DNA from: Coriaria nepalensis
Lineage: Eukaryota > Streptophyta > Magnoliopsida > Cucurbitales > Coriariaceae
Length of the DNA stretch: 64,000 bases
NCBI GenBank assembly: GCA_027186245.1
Contig: CP114498.1
Coordinates: 9,727,001-9,791,000, forward strand
Direction: 5' to 3'
Part shown: positions 46,301 to 57,643 of the stretch, piece after piece
How the letters are laid out: every line of letters begins with the position of its first letter
Numbering within the stretch: position 1 is the first letter of the stretch
Made by a program: the position numbers and the translations under genes
Notes under the pieces: generated by a model
Told to the model about the DNA's origin: nothing
The model's input: the letters and a program-made list of their open reading frames with translations, nothing else
Database searches by the model: none

Positions 46301-48555
46301 TTAGGCCTTTGCCAAGTCTGCAGTTGCTGTAGCAGGGGCAGCACCTCCCGTGGTTGGCCTGTAAAAAACCAAAAAAATAACAGATAAATAAGAGGAAAGA
46401 ATCAAAACTGAATAATGATAATAAAATCTTCATTTTTCTTGGAGGAACTTACAATCCCACGAAGACCTTGAATGCATCATAGATTACCCATTGTGCTCCG
46501 GTAAGTGTTCCAATGATGGCAATACGGAGGGGCAGCCCACGGGTAAACAAACCCACTAATCCAATCTTTTTCACGGCCTGTACGGACCATACATTGGGAG
46601 TTACATCATGGAAACAAGAGATACAGAGGGAAAGGAATTGCTAGTCATAAATCTCACATCGCCAACAGTCGCCCCCTTGGCATTGTTCAGAAAAGAGACA
46701 AGATTGTCTGCAGGATGAGACACAATAGCACAGAAAACACCAGCCACATACCCACCAGCAAAACTCACGCCAAGCTGCAGCCCTTTGCTACACTGATCCT
46801 TTGGTTTCGGAGTGGCATGCTTATAGAGCAATTCAACAATCGTCTCAAAGGATGCAAATTTCATCATAGTATCTAGTGAAAAACAAGTTGGTCAACCAGC
46901 ATGATAAATAAAATAGATTGTAGTAGATTATAAAACTTCATCCCATAGAGGAGCTTACATGGAATCTGACGTCCCCATAGAGGAACAAGACCCTTGTACA
47001 ACCTGCGCAACAAATTGATGATTAACTCATGATACAACCATAGAACCGAAAGCCTATTGTTTTCCATTTTATGTGCTTCATTGAAAGAAGCTAAGAATGA
47101 AAAGGGCATAGGAATTACCCAAGAACTCCCTCAGATCTGACAAACTTGGGAAGGCCATCTGAAAGACCTCTGGCAAAACCAGGTTGTGTTTGAATACGGA
47201 CTTTCACGGCTTCAAAGGGGCAAAGTGCAACATCCGCAATCACCTCAGCAGATGCAGAACCAGCAAGATAGATCAAGGTCTTGTACTTGGTTGCATACTC
47301 TGGTCCGGCAATATCAGAGTAATACTTTTTGAAGAATTCGTAAAATCCATACTTGCAGGCACCCTGAGCACTGTAACCAAGCAGTGTAGGGGCCCAACCC
47401 CTGAATAAACCTTTGACACCCTGTTCCTTGAGCAAGACTCCAAAACCAGATGAAATGCTTTTGTATTTTGCAGGGTCGATCTGAAAGAACCAACAATACC
47501 ATTAATGTTAATATGCAATATTTTGATGCAGTGACCAGGCGTTGTATCAAACAAAATCTTTACTGTAGTAAAGTGAAAACACAGGCAGACATAACAGTTG
47601 GAATCCATGAGCCACTTGAACGAAAAGACAAGCATTATTGATCTACTGTTTGTACAGAAATCTATTAACCAAAACATTTACTGACAATCTCGAGCCAAAT
47701 GACTAGGAAAAAATCAGAATAAATCCATCATTTGCAGGTGTATCTACCAACTCAGTGAAATCCCACTTTGGGTTGAAACAAGTAAAGTATGGTACTGAGG
47801 ACCATAGAATTCTGTGAAGATCGGGTATGGGTGTATAGATTTAAAAAAAAAAACATTTAAATAACATCACAAAGGGGAAACACAGAACTCAGAATCTCAC
47901 TATAGTCATGTTCAGTGACAAGAGTTGGCGGATCCAGTAGCAATCATAATAAAAGCAACGAATCAGGCACTGATAAATCAAGGGTTATGAGATCATGAGA
48001 CTCCTTGTACACCAAGAAAACACAAATCAATAGTAGTATATAAAAAGAGCTCAGGTGAAACAATTTAGGGATTTAAATATCATCGAAATTCTCCAGCCAA
48101 CACAAATGAAGTAGATCAACAGGTGACAAAACATGGATCTATGCAGGCAGATCTTCACCCAGATTGTATTCAATCGAAGAACCAAAAAAAAAAAAAAAAA
48201 AAGATCGTCAGGATTTAGGTAAATATAGCCTAGGAGAACAGATCTAAAGATAATACACCTGCATATTGCATTTGACAACATCGGGAGGGGTGACGGCCGT
48301 GTGAGTGAGACCACAGCTGAGAATTCCACCAACGGTACAGGCGCCGTAGAAGGCGGGGGAGTACATCTCAATCTTCTTGCCAGGGTCGGTGGGGGCAGGA
48401 ATGACGAAGCTCTTGGTGGCTGGCGAAACAGATTCAAAGCCGGCAGGGGAGGGCTGGACCATTTTGTCAAGGGCTGGGGTTTTGGTGGAGAAAGAAGAGG
48501 AATAAAGGAAGTTAGGGATGAGAGATTGACGAGGTCTGTTATCAGGGAGAGCCAT
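46301..48555 (-). CDS. MPT3: Mitochondrial phosphate carrier (PHT3/MPT3 type)
   Basis: Inner-membrane carrier that imports phosphate with protons to feed ATP synthase. Six exons (minus): 48555-48259, 47480-47119, 47002-46959, 46872-46658, 46577-46453 and 46358-46301, phase-consistent, 366 residues. The N-terminal 70 residues are Ser/Pro/Arg-rich and fit a presequence. The three carrier repeats are visible by their PX[D/E]XX[K/R]-type motifs: PPDVVKCNMQ, PFEAVKVRIQ and PADNLVSFLN. Conserved loops read GFGVLLKEQGVKGLFRGWAP and LYKGLVPLWGRQIPYTMMKF. The C-terminal tail is Ala/Thr-rich (PTTGGAAPATATADLAKA). Start chosen at MALPDNRPRQS, the first ATG of the frame. The tail and sequence favour the MPT3/PHT3;1 type, but this is by eye. 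Confidence 0.94.
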
Positions 48556-48836
48556 GGCCGTGAGGTAGAGTAGACGGAGAAGGGGTCAGAGGCGAGAAAA
48601 GAGAGAAAGGGCAAGAGGGAGCAGGGAGTAGGAAGGGGGGCTATTCTCTCCGCCAATCTCACACGGAAAACGAAACGAGAAGGCCACCCAGTCAACTCCA
48701 CTCTCCCTCTATGAAGTGAAAGCTCAAATCCGGGTCCAGCTGACCTTCAGAGTCGAGTATATTACGAGGAGGCCACTCTTGAGTCCTGAGTGCTCAAATT
48801 CGTAATTTGAATGGCGTTTTCCTCTACAGAAAACAG

Positions 48837-49070
48837 GTATTGCTCGCAAAGATGATGCGAGAGAGGCCATATGGAATGAATTCAAGTTTGATCTGCCAAA
48901 GCTCGTGGAGGAGAATGTACAGCAGCAGCTGGAGTTGGCAAAAAGAAACGATGAAAAGCAAGAAGCCATTAGAGAGCTCCACTTACAACTCCAACATATA
49001 AGGAGTGAGAACAGGGACCTTCAGATTTGTCTTCGATTCTCAAAGCTCAAAGCTCAAAGCTCAAAGCTCA
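48837..49070 (+). pseudogene. Solo coiled-coil exon fragment (NETWORKED-like?)
   Basis: A plus-strand frame reads IARKDDAREAIWNEFKFDLP followed by LVEENVQQQLELAKRNDEKQ and IRELHLQLQHIRSENRDLQ. This is a typical heptad coiled coil, recalling the C-terminal exon of NET/KIP1-type actin-binding proteins. It begins after an acceptor-like aacag and then runs into an AAGCTCA-type tandem repeat (about 49040-49072) and stop codons. No preceding exons are found; the phosphate carrier's promoter lies directly on its left. It is best read as a displaced gene fragment. The family link is weak. Confidence 0.45.
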
Positions 49071-49269
49071 ATCCCATGCATTTTCCCAAATCACGATTGA
49101 TGCAAATACTTTGGAGAAAGGTTTTTGGAAGATATCCTCTTCAATCAAAATCCAAAATTTAGCCAGACAGGCAATGAATCGTAACACAACTTCTGTATTC
49201 AGCTGCTTCTTTATTTGAACTTCATTGAAAATATAATAAATACATTTAATCATAATCCCTAAAAATCAG

Positions 49270-52200
49270 TAATTAATTAATAATTATTCAGTAAATAAAT
49301 TAAACTGATTTATTCGATCATGATGCAATGTACTATGTTCTTTACCATGTTGATAGCAGATTGATTGTCCACCATGATATTTAACTCGTCATCTTGCCCA
49401 CATTCCCTCCCCTCGCATATTCCATAAGTCATGGCTCGAAACTTGACACATGCATTACTTCTCAAGACTACTAATTTGCTTTTTTACTTTGCCTTATAAC
49501 TAAATTCTCCTATATATATATAGGTATAATAACCTGAGATAGATCTTGAGTTCTTTACTTATCTAGCCCAATTTGTATCACTATAAATTTTGATATCTTT
49601 ACTTGATGTTTTCCTAAAGAACAAGCCTTTCTCGAGCGTTAACTTTAAGTATCTCAGTATGTGATAGATTGCTTCCATATGTTATTCATTGGGATAATTC
49701 ATGAACTGGTTCACCGTACTCACTAAAAAACCAAAATTCAGTTTAGTGTGGGATAGATAGATCTGTTTCCCCACCATTCGTTGATATTTGCCCTTATCAA
49801 CAGGTGTGCTCTCCTCTTTAAGGCCCAATTTGGCGGTTGAGTCCATAGAAGTGTCTACTTACTTGCACTTGAGCATTCTTATTTCTTGTAAGAGATTCAA
49901 TATATATTTTATTTGAGAGACTAAGATTCTTTTTCTTAATCTCGCTATTTCTATTCATATGAAGTATTTAAGGTTTCCCAAGTCTTTGATTTCAAATTCA
50001 ATAGCTAAGACTTCCACATTTCTTCCACATAATCGCTTGTATGTATAATGTCATCAACAAACACAATGAGGATGGTAGTCTATCCTGTAAGTGAGAATTT
50101 GACAAACATAGTATGATCCGCTTGATATGGAGTGTATCCATGTCTTTTGACCATTTTTGTAAACCTATCAACCCAAGCTTGTGGAGATTTCTTGAGCTCG
50201 TATAGGGATCTTTTGAGTTTGCACACCTTACTGATTGTCTCATGTTTATGAAATTCGGAGTGAATATCCATATATACTCTCAACTAAGTGTCCATTAAGG
50301 AAGACATTCTTGACATCTAGTTGGCAAATAGGTTAATCTAGATTTACCGCCAAAGATAGGAAGACCTCGACTATGTTCAGTTTGGCTACTAGAGTAAATG
50401 TTTTTTCAGAATCAATTTTATAAGACTAAGTGAAGCCTTTGGCAACTAGGATAGCTTTGAACCTGTCCACACTTCCATCATCCCTATATTTAACTGTGAA
50501 TACCCACTTGCACCTTATAGGTAATTTCCCATGCTTATTCTTTTCTAAGGCCCGAATTTTAACCCAAACAACTGCTCTCCATTTTGGTGATTTGAGAGCT
50601 TTAAGTATATCATTAGGAAGCCGAATGTTATCAATGTTGGATATCAATGCCTTGAAATTAGGTGATAGACCTCTTGATAGGACATAAAGGTGTATATATG
50701 ATGCTTTGTGCATGATCTAACACTTTTTCTTACAACAATAGGCCAATCAATATCATCATTTGTTAGCTCATTGAGAGAGAGATCTGAAATAGTGTTACCT
50801 TATGGATCTTCATTCAGTCTTGAATTTGGATCTGACTCCTGGATTTGCTCATGATGTACTAATGATTTTGTTTCTATTGGATTTATTTTCCTTCTTGATA
50901 AGTGATTAGGTCAGATCTGTCTTGAGTAGCGTCAGGAGAGGTTTGAATGGTATCCTATAAGAAATTGTCTAGGTGAATGGTTTCAGGTTGAGTGTCATTA
51001 TTGGTATGAGGATATGGTGATGTTTGGAGAGGTACAAGTTTTATGGTATTGGTTTCAATATCCCAAAACTGATATTCTTATGTGAAATGATTCTCCCCCT
51101 GAATGTTTGGTTTGGGGTAAGAAGGTTGATGTTCTAAGAAAGTTACATCCAAAGAGTTGTAGTATTTTTTAGTAGTAAGAGAATAACACGTATATCCTTA
51201 CTGATTTGATGAGTATCCCAATAAAATACATTTAACTGCTCTCTGACCAAGCTTGCTTCTATTTGAATCATGTATATGGACAAAGGTTAGCAGCCAAATA
51301 CCTTGAAAGGAATGGAGGATATGAGATGAGTAGGAGGATAACACTTGAGTATACTTTGACATGGTGTTTGAAACGTAAGAGTTTGAGAGGGCATTCTATT
51401 AATTAGGTAGATTACTGTGATAATAGCTTCTCCCCGATACTGCTTTGGTACATATGCGGAAAACATGAGAGACCGAGCAACATCTAGCAAGTGTTGATTT
51501 TTTATTTCTGCAATCTTGTTCTACTGGGGAGTGTCCACACACAAGCTTTAGTGAAAATTCCCTAATCCAGTAAGTAATTACTAAGAGAGGATGTGAAATA
51601 CCCCTTAGCACTATCTGACTTGAAGACTTGGATCCTAACTTGAAATTGTGTCTAAATCATTGAGTTGAAATTCTTGAAAATTTGGTCAACCTCTGATTTT
51701 TTTTTAATAAGGAACACCCATGTAAGTCTTATATGATCATCTATGAGGGTTATAAACTAGCAGGCACCAATATTACTCTCGACTCTAAAGGGTCCTTATA
51801 CATCACTATGAATCATAGAGAAAAGTTGAGATGTTTTGTAGAGTTGATTTGGATAAATGTTTCAATATGTTTTAGGAGATGACAGATTTCACACTGAAAT
51901 TCAGTGGGTTTTTTATTATTGAATAATGAAGAAAATAATTTTTGAAAATACAACAAATTTGGATAACCTAACTGATAGTATCATAATATTATTATATTTC
52001 TTCAGGAAAATGACTAATAGGAAATAGACTATTTTGACCTCTAAACACTAAATAATCAGCTTTGCAATCTTCCACTTGAGGATCAAAAACATTGAGAAGA
52101 TAGAGTTATGATTACATCTTAGCATTGTCAATCGTCTTTCCCGAATCTATGTCCTGAAATTCACATAAGTATGGAAGAAATTTAGTAACACAATTATATT

Positions 52201-53690
52201 CCCTAGTGAGTTTTCTAATAGACAATAAATTCCAATCTAGATTGGAAACCAAAAGAACAATTTCAGTGTAAGATCCTTTAATATTGTGATGGATCATGAA
52301 CCGACCACTTTTGAAAGTAAACCGTATGCAATTCTGACCGTTAGGTTCTCATGACAAAGAGTGAATGTGCTAAATAGTTTTATCTTTGATCATGTGGTCT
52401 GATACTCTGGAATCCACAATCCATTAATTTTCATTTTTCTTAACATTAAGGGCAGTAACAAACTTACCTTTATTGATGTGATGTAGGTTGACTGAACATT
52501 TTTTTTAATAGGTAAAATTGTTCCTTGCTGAACAGATTTAGTTCACCTGTTGTATTGGATTCTTCCATAGAGACATGGTTTCCTCGGCCTTCTTTGTCGA
52601 AACTAGGCCGTGGTGGCTTCCAGTTAGTGGGTTCTCCATGAAGTTTTTAGCAAGTGTCTTTAACATGTCCAAGTTTTCGACAGTGTTCATACTATAGCCA
52701 ATCATTCCTTTGTCGGCTGTCACTATGTTGGTACTGAGAGCCTCGAACAACTAGCGTAGAAAATTATAGTCTTTGTATGACTGAGTGGGATTTAATCATG
52801 AACTCTTCCTACTTTCTTCTTTCCTTGCCTCAGAGAAAGCTTATTTAAGACTAGGTGCTTTATACCTTTGGTTCTCCCTTTTACTTCATCCAGTCTTTTG
52901 TTAAGTCCGCTTAAGAACTTGTATAATCTCTTCCTTTTAATAATATGCTTATAGTTGGATATCTTCAGAGCATTTCCATGGACACACTTCACATAGGTCT
53001 AGATGTTGCCAATAACGAGTAAGAGTATTGTGGTATTGAGTTACAATCAAGTTCCCTTGTTACAAGTCATAGAGATTACTCTCGATCTCAAATTGTTCAG
53101 AGGTATTCTCATTGTTTGAATAGGTCTCCAACGATGCCAAATTTCCCTTACTATTTCATAAAGTATAAAACTTTCTCCGATGTCATTGGTCTTAGAGTTA
53201 ATGAACCATGACATGATCATGTTATTTTCACCCTTTCGTACTTTGAACCGGTTATCACCTTTTTCTGGTTTGACTGTATCACCAATTAGGAAGTCATCCT
53301 TTCACCTTCCGTAGATGTATATCATAATTGAATGAGACCATTGAACATAATTATTCTCATTCAGTTTGTATCATGTAATGATAACCTGATTACTCTCCTA
53401 ACTTCCATGGTTGCCACCTACCATAGCCTCGTGATTTAAGGTATTTTTTGGATTTGAAGAAGATGAGCCCCGTTTCTCTATAGCCATCCCGTATTTTTTC
53501 TTGCGAGATTGATTTGCTAGGGTTCAAAAACTGCTCTGATACTATGTGACTTTCTAGAGCTTAAAGAATTATTATTCACACTTTTCAATTTACATCATAG
53601 GTCCGTTATATAGGAGAGAAACTCTAGTCTACTACAGAGTATATGCCTAAATGGAAATAATCAAAATCTTTAGAAATCAACAACTAATAG
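49270..53690 (-). mobile_element. Degenerate Ty1/copia LTR retrotransposon
   Basis: Read on the minus strand, the parts appear in copia order. A probable 5' LTR lies at about 53690-53545 and a primer-binding site next to it. A gag-like region follows (about 53340-52790; peptides such as KISNYKHIIKRKRLYKFLSG), then an integrase piece (about 51490-51290; MLDVARSLMFSAYVPKQY and LINRMPSQTL). Reverse transcriptase comes next (about 50713-50050; WVFTVKYRDDGSVDRFKAIL, LKRSLYELKKSPQAWVDRF), then an RNase H end (about 49460-49330; the MVDNQSAINMV piece). Integrase before RT distinguishes copia from gypsy. Many stops and frameshifts show it is dead. A second LTR is not clear; a short segment near 49240-49290 resembles the start of the 5' LTR. 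One end abuts a broken PPR gene. Confidence 0.85.
53532..53544 (-). other. Primer-binding site of the copia element (initiator-tRNA-Met type)
   Basis: On the minus strand the sequence reads tagtatcagagca, one base away from tggtatcagagca, the complement of the initiator tRNA-Met 3' end used by plant copia elements. It directly follows the LTR's terminal CA, which fixes the element's orientation. Confidence 0.75.
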
Positions 53691-53712
53691 CAAACAAATC
53701 AAATTTATTTGT

Positions 53713-55478
53713 TTACTGGAATCTTAAATATATTTTACAAAAGGCAACAGCAAATTTCTCACTATGAACTCGTAGACTCATCTCTTTCTCATCTTCATCA
53801 ACATTATGAAGAACAGATGTCATATGTGATACATAGCCGATTACTTGCAGCTCCACAATTAGTTTCTGCAAGTACTTGTATATCCTCTCATGTTGAGGAT
53901 GCTCTTTGTCTCCAACCAGAAATACATGAACATTACCTTGGAGTTCGACCAAACTGAATCCAGGTGGTTTAGCAATTTCACAGTTTTTCATCACTATTCT
54001 CTTTCGCTCAACATCTTCCCAGCTTCCAGCATCTGCGTAGAGGTTTGAGAGTAAGACATAATAGCCAGCATTGTCCGGGTCCAATTAAAACAGTTTCTGT
54101 GCCGCAATCTCTCCAAGATCCACATTTTTGTGAATTCAATAAGCCCCAAGAAGAGAACACCAGATAACAAAATGGGGCTCCACTCTCATTCCCTTGATCA
54201 AATTACAAGCATCATTCACTAAACCTGCCCGTCCAATAAGATCAACCATGCACCCAGAGTGCTCAATCCCTGGTTCTACACCAAACTCATTCCTCATGGC
54301 ATTAAACTAGTGCCAACCTTCCTTTAACAGACCGGCATGGCTGCAAGAAGCAAGAACCGATACAAAAGTAATTTAATTTGGTCTGACTTTGGCCCTTATC
54401 ATATTGCAGAAGATCTCTAGAGCTTCTCTAGCAAAACCATGCATGCCGTAACCAGATATCATGGCCGTCCATGACTTGACATTCTTCTCCTTCATGCGAT
54501 CAAATGCTTTCCTTGCCATTTCAACCCTCCCACACTTGCAGTACATGTCAATAATAGAGGTACCAACACACATTTTCCTCCATATCCATCTTTATAACTT
54601 GATCATGTATACACTTTTCCGCTTGCAAAGCCCCTGAACGTGCACAGGCCAACAACACGGCTGACTAAGAAACTCCATTATACCTAACACCATCATTATT
54701 TGCCAATCTGTTAAAACTTCCAGGGCCTCAGTTGACAATCCATTTTGGGCATAAACCACAATCATTGAATTCCAAGTGATAACATCCTTCTCTTCCATCC
54801 CATCAAACACTTTCCTAGACACAGGCGACTCTCCACATTTTGCATAAGCATCTATCAAAGTGTTCCCAACACCAAGATGATCCTGAAAGCCTCTCTTTAT
54901 GACAGCCATGAACCCCTTCTGTGATTCCCTTCCCCCACACGAGAACAAGCTGACAGAACTGAAACCATAGCAATTGGATCAGTGAAAACATCACCAACAG
55001 ATAGATTTTCTCTCTCATCTATCACGAATTCCTTGAAAAGCAATAGCCCTTGATGCGCGTGATCATTCTGAACATATCGAGTAATCATGGATGTCCAAGA
55101 GACCACATTTCTCACACGACTTTTGTCGAACAATAGTCGTGAGTCATTCAGTTCACCGCACTTGGAGTACATATCAACAAGTGCAGAGGAGACAAAAACT
55201 TAGGATCGGAAGCCGAAGATCAGAGCTTGATGGTGGGTTTGCTGCCCTGAAACAAGATCAAACAGAGCGGTGGGTGTGAGAGAAAGCTTCCGCCTGGAGG
55301 AGAAAGCACGAAGAGATTCAACAGAGTAGCCGGAGCGAGCCAAGTCAGCGATGACAGAGTTCCAAGAGTAGACATTGGTTTTGTCTACGTACTTGTTGAA
55401 CCATGTCGTAATGTTTGGATTCGTTGAATAGTGGCGCTGACAGCTTTTCCAGGAAAATGTCGAAATAACTGATTTCAT
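53713..55478 (-). pseudogene. DYW-class pentatricopeptide repeat protein pseudogene, 3' end lost
   Basis: Remains of a plant organelle RNA-editing PPR protein (PLS repeats, E, E+ and start of DYW). On the minus strand I see an N-terminal mitochondrial-like segment ([19 protein letters not shown]), repeats such as [56 protein letters not shown] and [20 protein letters not shown], then E-domain motifs ([20 protein letters not shown]) and a DYW beginning ([12 protein letters not shown]). Frameshifts occur near 55260 and 54950-54600. In-frame stops follow, for example TAA at 54373-54375 and another just before LDPDNAGYY (about 54085). The sequence stops about 30 residues before the DYW end, next to the copia LTR. 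Position next to the phosphoglycerate-mutase-like gene suggests MEF14, but this is from synteny memory. Confidence 0.88.
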
Positions 55479-56004
55479 TACCCGTGTGTGTTGGTGATTG
55501 ATGTTTGGGCCCTTGGTTTTTAGGTAGTACGTACAGAAGATGGTTTTAGTTAGTTGGCGAGAAAATGCGGGAAACTTCTCAATAAACTATGACTGTTAGA
55601 ACGAAGATGTTGAGACAAGGTTCGATTTTTAACGTAGTCAACACTTACGAGCGGAAGCTTATATTCGTATTTTCCCTTCCTCGTTTGATAGGAATGACAA
55701 TGTATTGAAAAATCACACAAAAATTATTCCAGAAAATGGAAAAAATGGATTCTCTGAATTTAAAAGGTCAATCTTCATGCAGTGCAAAAACTATTACCCT
55801 TCACATTACAATAACATTAACATCTCAGGGAAAAAAACCAGTAATTTTAAAAGAATCAAGTCATACAGATCTCATTCTTCCTCTTCCAACATCCTTTTGG
55901 TGGGTTTGGAAGAGTGAATCTGAAAATAAATAACCAGTGGTGGAATTTGCCAACTGGTGCGAGAAATGGGATAACAAGTTTAATACAAACTTCAATTCAA
56001 CTGG

Positions 56005-57643
56005 CTAGAGAAGCCTAAGGTGGGCAGTATCATTCAGCCTTTTAATCTGCCAACCGGTTTTCAAAGAATGCTGCAAGACGGTGACAGAGGAATCTTCAAT
56101 GCACAACTTATTCAACATTAATGTGCTGCATCCTAGAACACCTGTAAGTAGACATTTAATCGGCAGTGCATGTGTAAAAACACCTACACAAGAAGAGACC
56201 CTGCTCCCACTAAGAGTTGTTAGATCATCGTCATGGGATGAACTTTGGTGGCTGGCTTCTTGAGGTGAAATCTCATCATCAGGGTCGTGTTCTCCAGTGT
56301 TAGTTACAAACTGAAGCCTGCTCTTACCAGACTTCTTCCGTGTCATCCCGTGGCGTTGTCTGTGAAGCAAGTCCCAGCGATGGGAACCGTCTTGGTCGTG
56401 AATTGACTTGCTTAGAGATTGGGAGGCTTGGTGTGACAAGTCGTGGTTCTCGTTCTGATGGTGCGATGAAAAAACTGAGGTCAACTTTCCAGGCAGTTCC
56501 AAGACAACTGTGTTCAAGAAATGGACCATTCGGAACTCGACTTGCCTGAGTGATTCTCCAGAGGGTGCGGAAAAGTCAGGCTGGATTCTGTCGATGAAGG
56601 CCACTGTTTCCGGTGTGTATATTTCTGACCGGGCACAGCCCTCCCATAGTCCATGATTCATCTCGATTACCGCATCTGAGCTCTGTATATGTTCTTCCGC
56701 AACGTTCATTTCCTGCATGGTAAAAGGAATCAACAAATTGTTCAATTTCAAGTATAATAATCTAGAGATGAAATTTGAACGAGAAAATACTCCTAAAGAG
56801 TGACTATATACTGCAAATCCTGCTACGAATCATATTGGCATCACATTATTGTCTGATTAAAACCCCAAGTTTTCTCTTCATTAGCAAGTTACATTCCGTA
56901 AAAAAACTCAGAAACATGTTCAAACAAGCACAGAAAATAAGCTCCATATCAAGTAGTCACACCGTTTCTGTTAGTTATTGTTACCCGCCAAATGAAAACA
57001 GAGGCAGAATTCAAGTAGATCACTAACTCTAGGTTCTTAGAGTTTCAATACAAACGGTAAATAATAAAAGTTGGAAATGGAAATATACCTGACAAACTGA
57101 AACCGCCATGGATAGAGCCCGATCGAGTGGCGAAGAATATACAGCACTGAAACGAACACCTTGAGAATGCAACAAGACGGCGAGAGCTCTGGCTTGGTGC
57201 TTCCCCTTGGGAGTTAAAGCAGCCCCCGGGCAGCGCCCTCCCACCAAATCCGGCCTCAAGCTGAGTTCACACTCGCCATGGCTAATCAGAAACACCTCCG
57301 TCACAACCCGATCCTCGTCAATCACATTCGAAGAGAAGGTCCGGGAGAAGACGGGATGGGGTGGAGGTGGCGGTGGGGCCAGGACGTTGTAAGGGTCCCA
57401 GACCTTGATGGACGGCCCTAGTCTAGGCGTGCCCAGCGAGGAGAGCTGAGGAGAGAGCGGTGATGCCGATGCGTGGCACGGTAGCATCTCCGGCTCCTGC
57501 TCTAGAACCTTCTTTACCAGAAAGTTATCCAATTCCCTCGTAGCGGGTTCACCATTATCTTCGCATTCATCTTCCTCGTCTTCTTCTTCTTCTTCTTCTT
57601 CGCTTACTTGGGCTACTGCTTGTACGGATTGGGTCGAACCCAT
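56005..57643 (-). CDS. Histidine phosphatase superfamily (phosphoglycerate mutase-like) protein
   Basis: Two exons (minus): 57643-57089 and 56712-56005, phase 0, total 420 residues. The superfamily fold is recognisable from VVTEVFLISHGE (residues about 115-126), LTPKGKHQARALAVLL, FSAVYSSPLDRALSMAVSVC, the acid MNHGLWEG and the second catalytic His in VGVFTHALPIKCLLTG. The first motif reads ISHGE instead of the usual RHGE, so the catalytic Arg is Ser. Either activity is altered or this is a feature of the plant subfamily. The N-terminus MGSTQSVQAV fits N-myristoylation (Gly2), and residues 15-30 are a Glu/Asp run. A charged His/Ser-rich insert (about 265-345) splits the domain before the last motif. 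Substrate unknown. Confidence 0.88.

Noticed and set aside
56081..56549. Plus-strand frames opposite the phosphatase-like gene
   Set aside because: Shadow of exon 2 of the minus-strand gene.
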